The position numbers were made by a program, and so were the translations under genes. A stretch of DNA of 64,000 nt. Source: Chryseobacterium antibioticum. Its GTDB lineage: Bacteria > Bacteroidota > Bacteroidia > Flavobacteriales > Weeksellaceae. Location: assembly GCF_012927325.1 (NCBI RefSeq), contig NZ_JABBGI010000003.1:180814-244813 (forward strand), written 5' to 3'. The notes under the pieces were generated by a model that searched no databases, was not told where the DNA came from, and saw only the letters and a list, made by a program, of their open reading frames with translations. Positions 55,013-63,844 of this stretch are shown here, in pieces (positions within the stretch are counted from its first letter, which is position 1; each line of letters begins with the position of its first letter).

Positions 55013-55541
55013 ATTTTAGGGCTTTGGCAAACTCCCACATCACAATTCCACCACATACGCTTACATTCAGAGAGTGCTTTGTTCCCAGCTGTGGAATTTC
55101 AAGAAATGTGTCAATATTCGGAAGAGCTTCATCACTGATTCCTTCCACTTCATTTCCTAAAATCAACGCATATTTTTTTGATTGGTCAATGCTGAAATCT
55201 GTGATCATCACGCTGTCGGTTGTCTGCTCGATCCCAATAATTTCGTATCCTCGGCTTTTATAATCGCTAATTGCCGCATTAATATCACTTTCGTGGCTCC
55301 AGTCCACACTTTCTGTAGCCCCAAGTGCGGCTTTATGAATTTCACGGTGTGGAGGCTGAGGAGTGATCCCGCAAAGAATGATCTTTTCGATCAGAAAAGC
55401 ATCAGCTGTTCTGAAGGATGCACCTACATTATGCATGCTTCTGAGATTGTCTAAAATAATGACCAATGGAATTTTCTCAACCTTCTTAAATGTTTCTACA
55501 TCAATTCTGTTAAGTTCTTCCAGTTTTAATTTATTTACCAA
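55011..55541 (-). CDS. SpoU/TrmH-family RNA methyltransferase
   Basis: This 176-residue SPOUT enzyme has motif 1 PLVIILDNLRSMHNVGASFRTA, motif 2 YALILGNEVEGIS and motif 3 LEIPQLGTKHSLNVSVCGGIVMWEFAKAL. These enzymes 2'-O-methylate ribose in tRNA or rRNA. The exact target is not clear. Confidence 0.93.
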   Translation of the reverse strand: MVNKLKLEELNRIDVETFKKVEKIPLVIILDNLRSMHNVGASFRTADAFLIEKIILCGITPQPPHREIHKAALGATESVDWSHESDINAAISDYKSRGYEIIGIEQTTDSVMITDFSIDQSKKYALILGNEVEGISDEALPNIDTFLEIPQLGTKHSLNVSVCGGIVMWEFAKALK

Positions 55542-55780
55542 AATTTATTTATTTGTTAATGAATGTGCATTTTAATCATAATGCTAAAATTTAGCAGTCA
55601 CTTTGTCGTTCCGTAGGAATCCAAACTACTTTGTTTTCATTATCCGGAGATTCTACGGAATGAAAAAAACTTTTTTAAACTAGCTTTCTACTAATAGCGG
55701 ACATTCGTATTTGTTATTGTAATTTACGAATATTAATGCAGTATGGATTAAACCTTAATCAATATTTTTCTGCTGAAATT

Positions 55781-56323
55781 TTACATATAATTTAATCTGA
55801 CCTGTTCAATATTTTGACTTCTCAGATTTTTTAGAGTATCGATTAATTCAGAAATAGAAGAACTTAAACTTTCCTCAGTTAGAATTCCATTATTTCTGGG
55901 ATATGCAGTTAAAGGATTTTCTTTTTGATAACGAATTATATCTTCAATATCCATCTTCGACATTTTTGAATCATCATCATCCGGATTAAAAATAATTTGT
56001 GAAAAGTACTTAGTATTGCTCTGAATTTTCTCTTTAAACTCTTCAAGCTTTTTAATTAAATCGTCAGTATTTACCCAAAAATCATCAGGATTATGATCGT
56101 TTTCATCATGGTCATACTCTTCAAAATCAAATTCCATTTCAGGATTATAGACTTTTTGAAAAATACTTAAATCAATATTTAAGATACTTTCGATTTGTGA
56201 TACAATGCTTTTTTCATCATAACCGCCAAACTGTTCGAAGAAATATGAAAGAGTATTTGGAAAATCTAAATAATCCTCATATTCATTTTCACTCTTCGGT
56301 TCAATATAATAATCCATTCCCAT
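55781..56323 (-). CDS. Acidic hypothetical protein
   Basis: This 180-residue acidic protein starts MGMDYYIEPKSENEYEDYL. The longer frame up to 56467 runs into the bestrophin gene, so ATG 56323 is used. Contains a His/Asp/Glu-rich segment (EYDHDENDHNPDDF). It starts 31 nt after the bestrophin stop. No family recognised. Confidence 0.75.
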   Translation of the reverse strand: MGMDYYIEPKSENEYEDYLDFPNTLSYFFEQFGGYDEKSIVSQIESILNIDLSIFQKVYNPEMEFDFEEYDHDENDHNPDDFWVNTDDLIKKLEEFKEKIQSNTKYFSQIIFNPDDDDSKMSKMDIEDIIRYQKENPLTAYPRNNGILTEESLSSSISELIDTLKNLRSQNIEQVRLNYM

Positions 56324-56354
56324 AATTATTTCACTTTTAAGATCTATTTTTTTC

Positions 56355-57236
56355 CTATTTCTTCCCACCCATAATCTGATGCACATTCCTCTCGATATTT
56401 TGAGCGATGGCTTCCATGGGAATATCATTCTCATCATTATTAAAAGGATCTTCAATTTCCTCAGCAATCAATTCAAGACTCATCAACACGTAATATACAA
56501 AAACCGTCAGCGGAATCATCAGAAGCCCGATTGTAATGACATAAGCCACCGGAAGTGCCAGTACATATAAAATGATAAACTTCTTTACAAACGAAGAATA
56601 AGAGTAAGGAATAGGGGTGTTTTTAATTCTTTCGCAGCCTCCGCAAACATCTAAAAACCCTGAAAGCTGAGTATCCAGATATAGCATTTCGATATCTGAA
56701 ATCTTTCCTTCTTTCTTCAGCTGATTCAGTTTATGGGTCAAAAGAATAACAATTTCACTAGGACCATGATGTTTAAGAGATTTTTCAATTTCAGAATAAT
56801 CTTCATCCAGCGCCAGTCTTGTAGATTCCTTAGACAAATGTTTGGCAAGGAAATGGGGAAAATATTTTAAGTATCTGGAGATCTGTTCTGCATTTTGATG
56901 GTCGTCGTCTAAAATGGCATTGATTTTTATTGCAAAATTTCGGGTATCATTCACCAGTTTTCCCCAGAGTTTTCTGCCTTCCCACCACCTGTCGTAAGCC
57001 GTATTGGTTCTGAAAACAAGCAGCAGCGAAAGTACAAATCCCAAAAGAGAATGAATCATTCCTACATTGCTCACACCGGATTTTGTGGTAAGATGAAGAT
57101 ATTCCACCTCCAGATACTGAATGCCCCACGAATAAATCCCCACAAGGATCATCGTTGGAAAAAGGATCTTCATGGTATCGCTTTTATGCATACTGAAAAG
57201 GATTTTCAGGAAATGCTTGGTGTTGTAGGCTCTCAT
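56355..57236 (-). CDS. Bestrophin-family chloride channel-like protein
   Basis: This 293-residue membrane protein has MRAYNTKHFLKILFSM at the start, four membrane helices and a long helical cytoplasmic part, with AYDRWWEGRKLWGKLVNDTRN as the family signature. Bestrophins are pentameric anion or cation channels. Physiological role in bacteria unknown. Confidence 0.9.
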   Translation of the reverse strand: MRAYNTKHFLKILFSMHKSDTMKILFPTMILVGIYSWGIQYLEVEYLHLTTKSGVSNVGMIHSLLGFVLSLLLVFRTNTAYDRWWEGRKLWGKLVNDTRNFAIKINAILDDDHQNAEQISRYLKYFPHFLAKHLSKESTRLALDEDYSEIEKSLKHHGPSEIVILLTHKLNQLKKEGKISDIEMLYLDTQLSGFLDVCGGCERIKNTPIPYSYSSFVKKFIILYVLALPVAYVITIGLLMIPLTVFVYYVLMSLELIAEEIEDPFNNDENDIPMEAIAQNIERNVHQIMGGKK

Positions 57237-57777
57237 AAATTCGCTTAGTCCTACAAATATAATTTTTTCATTTGAGCTCTGCTTTATCTGGAACTTTAAA
57301 ATAAGTTTAAAAAAGGCAAAAGGGGTAAAGAGGTGAATGGGCTTATGGCAAGATATAAAGCGACTAAATAATTAAGTCTCTTAAAAATCTTTTGCTCTTC
57401 TTTGGCTTATCAATTTTTTTACCTCAAATTTCCAGATGATTATGAGTAGTTTTGAAACATTAAGAGCATGGAAGGAGGTAAGAAAAGTTAAGAGAAAATC
57501 TAAAGATTTTTTAGCTCTGTTTCTTAAAGCGAAGCTCAGCTTAATAATCTTAAAAACTTAATATGGCTTAATGTTTCAAATCTATTCATAAAATCTTTGA
57601 TTTTTAAACTTATGTGTGCTTCTTATTCTCAATACTTTAAGCTTAATAATTAAAGTGTCTAAAATCTTTTGTCCCTTTTGTGGTTTAAATAGACTTCCGA
57701 AGCCCCGATACAATTTTTTAATTTTCACAGATTTCAAAAAAACACTATTTTTATTTCGTATTAAATAACAAAACAAG
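57237..57777. other. Gene-free region with hairpin-forming repeats
   Basis: This 541-nt AT-rich region lies between divergent genes. It holds the palindromic element at 57451-57580 and two related fragments, AAATCTTTTGCTCTTCTTTG near 57387 and AAATCTTTTGTCCCTTTTGTGG near 57662. A minus frame at 57582-57776 was not accepted as a gene. Confidence 0.5.
57451..57580. repeat. MITE-like palindromic element (130 bp)
   Basis: Perfect 14-nt terminal inverted repeats TTTGAAACATTAAG (57451-57464) and CTTAATGTTTCAAA (57567-57580). An internal palindrome AAAATCT-AA-AGATTTT lies at 57495-57510. No ORF inside. Looks like a small mobile or decayed repeat. Confidence 0.6.
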
Positions 57778-58647
57778 ATGATCCTCGAAAACGTAGATGT
57801 AGTCCACGATATCAGTAAAGAAGATTTTCAGCAGAATTATTTCAAAAAACATAAGCCGCTTTTGATTAAAAATTTCGCGGCCAGATGGGATGCTTTTGAC
57901 CAATGGAATCTTGCCTACATCCGGGAAAAAGCAGGAGATCAGGACGTACCGTTGTATGATAATAAACCCGCCGATGCTTCCAAAAGCTCAGATGCACCGG
58001 TGGCCAACATGAAGATGAAGGATTATATAGACAGGATAAAAAGCGGTGCCTCAGATCTGCGTATTTTTTTCTATATCATTACAGACAGGCTACCGGAATT
58101 GTTGAAAAATTTCACGTATCCTGATCTGGGGATCAAATTTTTTAAACGGCTTCCGACTCTTTTCTTCGGGGGAAGTGAAGCCCATGTTTTAATGCATTAT
58201 GATGTAGATCTAGGAGATTTCCTTCACATTCATTTCGAAGGGAAAAAGAGAATCCTTTTATTTGACCAGAAACAATCTGCCTTCTTATATAAAGTACCGC
58301 TCTCTGTTCATACCGTTTACGATATAGATTATGAAAATCCTGATTATGAGAAGTTTCCGGCCTTACAATATGCCAGGGGCTACGAGATTTTCATGGAACA
58401 TGGGGATGCACTATTTATTCCCGGGGCATTCTGGCATTTCAACCGGTATCTGGAACCGGGATTTTCTATGTCGCTCAGGGCGCTACCTAACAAACCTGGT
58501 GTCTTTGCCAATATGATGTACCACGTTTTTATCATGAGGTATACCGATAAGCTTCTGCGTAGGCTATTTAAATCTAAGTGGGTGAATTACAAGCAGAAAT
58601 GGGCGTATGAAAAAGGGACGGAAGCTTTTGAAAAGAAGAGGAAATAG
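57778..58647 (+). CDS. Cupin-like (JmjC/FIH-type) oxygenase
   Basis: This 289-residue protein starts with a cupin_8 fold: KPLLIKNFAARWDAFDQWN, then the first facial-triad residues LMHYDVDLGDFLHIHF (HxD) and the second His in PGAFWHFNRY. These are Fe(II)/2-oxoglutarate-type residues, suggesting a hydroxylase of unknown substrate. The C-terminal tail is basic. No partner gene is adjacent. Confidence 0.87.
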   Translation: MILENVDVVHDISKEDFQQNYFKKHKPLLIKNFAARWDAFDQWNLAYIREKAGDQDVPLYDNKPADASKSSDAPVANMKMKDYIDRIKSGASDLRIFFYIITDRLPELLKNFTYPDLGIKFFKRLPTLFFGGSEAHVLMHYDVDLGDFLHIHFEGKKRILLFDQKQSAFLYKVPLSVHTVYDIDYENPDYEKFPALQYARGYEIFMEHGDALFIPGAFWHFNRYLEPGFSMSLRALPNKPGVFANMMYHVFIMRYTDKLLRRLFKSKWVNYKQKWAYEKGTEAFEKKRK

Positions 58648-58715
58648 ATCTGGATGTCTCAAAGGTTTCCGTTTTCAGCACCAAACTTCCATCTTCTGGC
58701 ATCCATCCCCCATCT

Positions 58716-59246
58716 TTACTCATTAATAAGTCCGAAAATTTTAGCATCTACAAATCTTCCTTTCTCAAAAAAATAATCACGAAGCATTCCTTCTTCTTTA
58801 AAATTTAATGAATGTAAAAGCTTCTCAGATGAGATATTCCCGGGGTCAATGAAGGCGTCCACACGGTGAAGCCTCATGCTTTCGAATCCGAATATCAAAA
58901 TAGGAAGAAGGGCTTCTTTCATATAGGAATTTCTCCAGAATTGAGGATTCAGTTCGTACCCGATTTCTGCCCGGGAATGGGCAGGATACCAATTGTGATA
59001 GCCACATGTCCCTATGACCTTCTTTTCAGATTTCAGCTCCAGAGCCCAGCGGAATCCTTTTCCTTTCTTGAATTCATCATTAAAATAAGTGATGATATTT
59101 TGGGCATCCTCCAGTGTTTTGAAGGTGTCCAGATCATAATATTCCATCACTTCATCCAGAGAAAAATAGGCGAAGAGATCTTCTGCATCATCGGGAGTCA
59201 GCTGTCTTAAGAGAAGTCTTTCAGTTTCTAAAACCGGATAGATCAT
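58716..59246 (-). CDS. GNAT acetyltransferase (RimJ/RimL-like)
   Basis: This 176-residue protein has LETERLLLRQLTPDDAEDLF, GTCGYHNWYPAHSRAEIGYELNP and DPGNISSEKLLHSLNFKEEGMLRDYF, all typical of ribosomal-protein-type N-acetyltransferases. Convergent with the cupin gene, divergent from mutS. Substrate unknown. Confidence 0.9.
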   Translation of the reverse strand: MIYPVLETERLLLRQLTPDDAEDLFAYFSLDEVMEYYDLDTFKTLEDAQNIITYFNDEFKKGKGFRWALELKSEKKVIGTCGYHNWYPAHSRAEIGYELNPQFWRNSYMKEALLPILIFGFESMRLHRVDAFIDPGNISSEKLLHSLNFKEEGMLRDYFFEKGRFVDAKIFGLINE

Positions 59247-59365
59247 AGAGTTTATTTTACTGAAAAATACGATAAATATTTTATTCAGAAATAGAGAAGG
59301 CCCTTTTTTGCTCCCGGAAGCGAGATTAATTGTATCACAAATCCCAACCCTGAATTTATTTTATT

Positions 59366-59373
59366 TAAATTTG
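59366..59373 (+). promoter_or_regulatory. Putative -7 element for mutS
   Basis: TAAATTTG, exact match, 17 nt before the ATG at 59390. No -33 TTG at usual spacing. Confidence 0.45.
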
Positions 59374-59389
59374 GGGCTCATTTTTTATT

Positions 59390-61978
59390 ATGGCAAAAAC
59401 GAAGAAGGAAACTCCGCTAATGACGCAGTACAATACCATTAAGGCAAAATATCCTGATGCACTGCTTCTTTTCCGGGTGGGAGACTTTTATGAAACTTTT
59501 GGACAGGATGCCGTAAGAACATCCCAGATCCTCGGTATTGTTCTTACTAAAAGAGCCAATGGAGACGGTCATATAGAGCTGGCGGGATTTCCGCATCATT
59601 CGGTAGATTCTTATTTGCCAAAATTGGTAAGGGCCGGCATGAGAGTCGCCATCTGTGATCAGCTTGAAGATCCAAAAACGGTCAAAGGAATCGTAAAAAG
59701 AGGGGTTACAGAACTTGTGACACCCGGAGTTACGTTCAATGATCAGGTATTAAATTCAAAAAAGAACAACTTTCTGCTTTCTCTTCATAAAGAAAAGGAA
59801 AAGTACGGAATTGCCATGGTGGATGTTTCCACAGGTGAATTTTTAGTGAGTGAAGGAAATTTAGAAAAGATCCTGCACATCATCAATACTTTTGATCCTA
59901 GCGAAATTGTCTATCAAAGAAGCGTTCAGCTGCCGGAACAGCTAAAAAATAAAAGCGCCTTTAAGCTTGAAGACTGGGCTTTCCAGTATAATTTTGCTTA
60001 CGAAAAGCTGACATCCCATTTTAAAACCAATTCTTTACAAGGTTTCGGGATTGAGAATCTTCCACTGGCTATTACCGCTGCAGGTGCTATTTTCGCTTAT
60101 CTGGTAGAAGATACTCATCACAATCTGCTTGCTCATATCACGAAACTTCAGATCATTCCGCAGGAAGATTATCTGATGATGGATAATTTTACCTTAAGAA
60201 ACCTGGAAATTGTGTATCCAAGCAACCCACAGGGAAAATCATTGCTGGATATTATCGACAAAACATCTACCCCGATGGGGGGAAGACTGTTGAGAAGGAG
60301 GATTATTCTTCCTTTAAAATCGGTGGACGAGATTATGAGAAGGCTTTCTCTGATTGATTTCCTGAATGAACATGATCATCTGAAATACGAGATCTGCCAG
60401 CTGTTGAAATCTATCTCGGATCTTGACCGACTGATGGGAAAACTGGCCGCTGAAAAGATATCTCCAAAAGAATTGGGATATCTTCGTCAGAGTCTGATCA
60501 ATATCCATCAGATAAAAGCTTTGCTTCATCCGCATGCCGATGTTCTGGCCTGGCTGGAACCGCTTTTTGATATGGAGGAATTGATCAAGTTTTTAGAGAA
60601 TCACCTGAACGAAGAACTTCCTGTGAATATTTCAAAAGGAAATGTTATCAAAGGAAATGTATCTGAAGAATTGGACAGGTTGAGAAACCTTCAGAATAAA
60701 GGCCGTGGCTTCCTGGATGAAATGTGTCAGAGAGAGATAGAAAGAACGGGAATTTCAAGCCTTAAAATTGATTTTAATAATGTTTTCGGATATTATATAG
60801 AAGTAAGAAATGCCCATAAAGATAAAGTTCCGGGTGAATGGCTAAGAAAACAGACCCTCGTCAATGCAGAGCGCTATATCACCGAAGAACTGAAAGAATA
60901 TGAAAGCCAGATCCTTGGCGCCGAAGAAAAAATTGGTGTGCTGGAAAATGAACTGTACAGAAATGTATGTGCTGAGACAATGGTCTATATGGATCAGATT
61001 CAGGGAAATTCCCATATTATCGCACAACTTGATGTGGCGGCAGGGTTGTCGGAATTGGCTGTTTCTGAAAGCTATACGAAGCCTGTCCTAAACCAGGGCT
61101 ATGCGATAGACTTAAAAGAAGCCAGACACCCGATTATTGAAAATGCACTTCCTTTAGGCGAAAAATACATTCCGAACGACATCTTTTTAGATAAAGATTC
61201 ACAGCAGATCATCATGGTAACAGGACCAAACATGGCCGGTAAATCGGCGATCCTCCGTCAGACAGCAATTGTGTGTCTTTTGGCTCAAATCGGAAGTTTT
61301 GTTCCTGCAAAATATGCTGAGATCGGGGTTTTAGATAAAATTTTCACAAGGGTAGGGGCTACCGACAATATTTCAGCCGGTGAATCTACTTTCATGGTAG
61401 AAATGAACGAAGCGGCCAATATTCTGAATAATATTTCGGAACGTAGTCTGATCCTTCTGGATGAAATAGGTCGTGGAACGTCTACTTATGACGGGGTTTC
61501 CATTGCATGGGCCATCGCAGAATACCTTCATCAGCATCCTACACAAGCAAAAACATTGTTTGCCACGCATTACCATGAGCTGAATGAAATGACCGTGAAT
61601 TTTGAAAGGGTGAAAAACTTCCACGTTTCCATCCAGGAAAATAAAGGGAACATCATCTTCTTAAGAAAGCTGGTTCCGGGAGGCAGTGAACACAGTTTCG
61701 GTATTCATGTAGCAAAACTGGCGGGAATGCCTGCAAAGGTGGTCAACAGAGCCAATGAGATTCTGAAAACACTCGAAGCAAGTCGTTCGCAGACCACCAG
61801 CACTTCTGAAAGCATTAAAAGAGTAACGGAAGAAAATATGCAGCTTTCGTTCTTCCAGCTGGATGATCCGGTTCTGGAAAACATCCGTGAAGAATTGACC
61901 AAAATAGATATCAATACTTTAACACCTATTGAAGCTTTAATGAAGCTGAATTCGATAAAAAAAATGATTGGAGGGTAG
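59390..61978 (+). CDS. mutS: DNA mismatch repair protein MutS
   Basis: This 862-residue ATPase recognises mismatches. The mismatch-binding domain includes FRVGDFYETFGQDA (Phe-x-Glu), then connector, core, clamp and ATPase domains: Walker A GPNMAGKSAI, Walker B LLDEIGRGTSTYDG and ATHYHELN. The C-terminal region ends MKLNSIKKMIGG. Single gene, with its terminator overlapping the stop codon. Confidence 0.97.
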   Translation: MAKTKKETPLMTQYNTIKAKYPDALLLFRVGDFYETFGQDAVRTSQILGIVLTKRANGDGHIELAGFPHHSVDSYLPKLVRAGMRVAICDQLEDPKTVKGIVKRGVTELVTPGVTFNDQVLNSKKNNFLLSLHKEKEKYGIAMVDVSTGEFLVSEGNLEKILHIINTFDPSEIVYQRSVQLPEQLKNKSAFKLEDWAFQYNFAYEKLTSHFKTNSLQGFGIENLPLAITAAGAIFAYLVEDTHHNLLAHITKLQIIPQEDYLMMDNFTLRNLEIVYPSNPQGKSLLDIIDKTSTPMGGRLLRRRIILPLKSVDEIMRRLSLIDFLNEHDHLKYEICQLLKSISDLDRLMGKLAAEKISPKELGYLRQSLINIHQIKALLHPHADVLAWLEPLFDMEELIKFLENHLNEELPVNISKGNVIKGNVSEELDRLRNLQNKGRGFLDEMCQREIERTGISSLKIDFNNVFGYYIEVRNAHKDKVPGEWLRKQTLVNAERYITEELKEYESQILGAEEKIGVLENELYRNVCAETMVYMDQIQGNSHIIAQLDVAAGLSELAVSESYTKPVLNQGYAIDLKEARHPIIENALPLGEKYIPNDIFLDKDSQQIIMVTGPNMAGKSAILRQTAIVCLLAQIGSFVPAKYAEIGVLDKIFTRVGATDNISAGESTFMVEMNEAANILNNISERSLILLDEIGRGTSTYDGVSIAWAIAEYLHQHPTQAKTLFATHYHELNEMTVNFERVKNFHVSIQENKGNIIFLRKLVPGGSEHSFGIHVAKLAGMPAKVVNRANEILKTLEASRSQTTSTSESIKRVTEENMQLSFFQLDDPVLENIREELTKIDINTLTPIEALMKLNSIKKMIGG

Positions 61979-61995
61979 TCCAATCATTTTTTTTT
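61964..61995. terminator. Bidirectional terminator between mutS and the small peptide genes
   Basis: Stem ATGATTGGA/TCCAATCAT with a 6-nt loop and flanking A8 and T-rich runs. The left arm codes for the last residues of MutS. Confidence 0.88.
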
Positions 61996-62012
61996 GACAA
62001 AATTGAATACAA

Positions 62013-62171
62013 CTAGCAGCAGTATCCATCGTTACCTCTCGGTCCAATGATCATGAAATGGCTGGGTACTCCTCTGAGTTTGCACAGGCCTTCAGCACAT
62101 GAAGCGCCTCCGTTGATTTCCTTTAGCTCTTTTTTCGTGAGCTTTCTACTTTGAATGTTTGAATTTTTCAT
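62013..62171 (-). CDS. Bacteriocin-like double-glycine peptide 1 (52 aa)
   Basis: This short gene reads MKNSNIQSRK, LTKKELKEINGG, then a core with ASCAEGLCKLRG and ending NDGYCC. The LTKKELKEINGG leader ends in the Gly-Gly of bacteriocin-type signal peptides, predicted to be cut by a C39-type peptidase transporter. The 30-residue core has four Cys (25, 30, 51, 52). It is 25 nt downstream of peptide 2 and shares its leader, so the two are tandem paralogues. Similar peptides are, as I recall, called bacteriocin-like in Chryseobacterium. No exporter gene is in the window. Confidence 0.8.
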   Translation of the reverse strand: MKNSNIQSRKLTKKELKEINGGASCAEGLCKLRGVPSHFMIIGPRGNDGYCC

Positions 62172-62196
62172 ACAATTTAGTTAATGGTGATCAATA

Positions 62197-62361
62197 TTAA
62201 CAGCAGGGTCCGTCCTGGATTCCATATACTCCGTATAACTCTTGCCCGGTTGCTGGGTCAAAGCAGCTCACCACCAGTGGACAAATTGGTCTTGCTCCAC
62301 CGCTAATTTTCTTAAGCTCTTTTTTGGTCAGCTTTTTAAGCTGAAAATTTGATTTTTTCAT
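62197..62361 (-). CDS. Bacteriocin-like double-glycine peptide 2 (54 aa)
   Basis: This gene reads MKKSNFQLKK, LTKKELKKISGG, then ARPICPLVVSCFDPATG and ending QDGPCC. The leader is almost identical to peptide 1 and ends in Gly-Gly. The 32-residue core has four Cys (27, 33, 53, 54), again with a terminal Cys-Cys, but otherwise differs. This is the pattern of conserved leader and variable core. First of two genes, with a putative promoter at 62385-62414. Divergent from the thioredoxin-fold pair at 62623. Confidence 0.8.
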   Translation of the reverse strand: MKKSNFQLKKLTKKELKKISGGARPICPLVVSCFDPATGQELYGVYGIQDGPCC

Positions 62362-62384
62362 AATAATTTTGATTTGGTTGTACG

Positions 62385-62414
62385 CTAATTTACATTTAAT
62401 TTCTTTTAATTCAA
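62385..62414 (-). promoter_or_regulatory. Putative promoter of the double-glycine peptide genes
   Basis: On the minus strand: TTG (62412-62414), 19 nt, TAAATTAG (62385-62392), one mismatch from TAnnTTTG. It ends 24 nt before the start of peptide 2. Confidence 0.45.
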
Positions 62415-62622
62415 TAGATTGTGATTAAAAAAAGAATGTTAAAATTATAAATGAAAAGCAAATATCTGGTGGCTACAGTATTTTCAGGTCTGCTTAAAAT
62501 CTTTTCCCCAATTGAGAAAATACACAAAAAAACATTTAACTATTTCTCCCGCTTTTTATCCAACCACAGAGCAGATAAAGATCATCTCAGATGTATATAA
62601 TAATTATTGACTATTTTTGAAT

Positions 62623-63111
62623 ATGAAGAATTTATTAACGTTATTGATTGTATTTCTGTGTATTACGGCTTTTAATGCCCAGCAGACGGAAGTCCCGTCC
62701 ATGAAATATGAAGGTCTTGAAAAACGCATTCAAAAGGAGAATGATAAGTTGCTGGTTGTCAATTTCTGGTCTACCACCTGTGCGCCGTGCGTGAAAGAAC
62801 TGCCGGATTTTATGGAGATCAATAATAAGTTTAAAGATAACCCAAAATTTAAAATGATTCTGGTTTCGCTGGACAGACTGGTAGATAAGGAAAGGGTCAT
62901 TAAATTTATCAAAAATAAAAACCTTACTGCTGAGGTAGTTCTGCTGGACGATGTCAAAAGAATGAATACATGGATCCCAAGGTTTGAAAAAGACTGGGAC
63001 GGAAATATTCCTGTCACCATTTTTTATAAAAACGGAGAAAAAATACATTTCAACGATGGCGAAATGAGCAAAGAAGATCTGGAAAAAACAATTACCAATA
63101 ATTTACAATAA
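62623..63111 (+). CDS. TlpA-like thioredoxin-fold protein
   Basis: This 162-residue exported protein has a signal peptide (about 1-19, ending FNAQ) and a thioredoxin fold with active site CAPC (Cys53, Cys56) in NFWSTTCAPCVKELP. A periplasmic thiol-disulfide reductase/oxidase role is likely. The ATG at 62623 is used; a TTG six nt earlier is part of a TATTTTTG string. It lies 7 nt before the next thioredoxin-fold gene. Confidence 0.9.
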   Translation: MKNLLTLLIVFLCITAFNAQQTEVPSMKYEGLEKRIQKENDKLLVVNFWSTTCAPCVKELPDFMEINNKFKDNPKFKMILVSLDRLVDKERVIKFIKNKNLTAEVVLLDDVKRMNTWIPRFEKDWDGNIPVTIFYKNGEKIHFNDGEMSKEDLEKTITNNLQ

Positions 63112-63118
63112 AATAAAT

Positions 63119-63778
63119 ATGAAAAATCTGAAAATTTTAATGGTGTCATTTATTGCCGGGCTTGGATTGTTAAGTTTTACAGCAACAGATCATGAGAAAG
63201 AAAACGCTCAAAAAGCACAAGCTACAGCTTCTGCAAAGGGATATGAAGTTGGCGACGAGGCGGCAGATTTTAAGCTGAAAAACATCGACGGGAAAATGGT
63301 TTCTTTAAGTGATTTTAAAAGTGCAAAAGGATTTATAGTCGTTTTCACTTGTAACCATTGTCCGTATGCAAAAAAATATGAGGACAGAATCGTAGAGCTG
63401 GACAAGAAATTCAAAGATCAGGGCTATCCGGTCATTGCTGTGAATCCTAATGATCCCAATGTACAGCCGGAAGATGGCTACAAACAAATGATTGAAAGAG
63501 CCAAACAGAAAGGCTTTACATTTCCTTATTTGGTAGATGAAGGGCAAAAGATCTATCCGTTGTATGGAGCTACGAAAACACCTCATGTTTTCATCCTGCA
63601 AAAAGAAAACGGAAAGAATATCGTGAAATACATCGGTGCTATCGATAATAACTACGAAAACCCGAATGATGTGTCTGAATACTATGTTCAGGATGCTGTA
63701 AATGCGCTTATCAAAGGCGAACCTGTAAAAATGAATAAAACAGTAGCCATTGGATGTACAATCAAAGTTAAGAAGTAA
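63119..63778 (+). CDS. AhpC/TSA-like thioredoxin-family protein
   Basis: This 219-residue exported protein (signal peptide about 1-20) has a peroxiredoxin/TlpA-like fold with CNHCPYAKKYEDR (Cys78 and Cys81). The CxxC in this place is typical of the thioredoxin-like branch rather than classical AhpC. A further Cys lies near the C-terminus (AIGCTIKVKK). Probably co-transcribed with the TlpA-like gene and acting in periplasmic redox chemistry; substrate unknown. Confidence 0.88.
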   Translation: MKNLKILMVSFIAGLGLLSFTATDHEKENAQKAQATASAKGYEVGDEAADFKLKNIDGKMVSLSDFKSAKGFIVVFTCNHCPYAKKYEDRIVELDKKFKDQGYPVIAVNPNDPNVQPEDGYKQMIERAKQKGFTFPYLVDEGQKIYPLYGATKTPHVFILQKENGKNIVKYIGAIDNNYENPNDVSEYYVQDAVNALIKGEPVKMNKTVAIGCTIKVKK

Positions 63779-63803
63779 TATATTTGCTTTAGAATTTATA
63801 CTG

Positions 63804-63832
63804 ATCGGTGTTCTTGGAATGCCGATTTTTTA
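63804..63832 (+). terminator. Terminator of the thioredoxin-fold pair
   Basis: 10-bp stem ATCGGTGTTC/GAATGCCGAT with two G-U pairs and a 3-nt loop, followed by T6. It is 26 nt after the stop at 63778. Confidence 0.75.
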
Positions 63833-63844
63833 TACCGGAAAAAC

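Noticed and set aside
57582..57776. 64-codon minus-strand frame upstream of the cupin-like gene
   Set aside because: AT-driven low-complexity translation adjoining the palindromic element; no recognisable protein features.
62612..62619. TATTTTTG as a promoter for the TlpA-like gene
   Set aside because: Only 3 nt before the ATG, so the transcript would start at or after the start codon; no -33 present.
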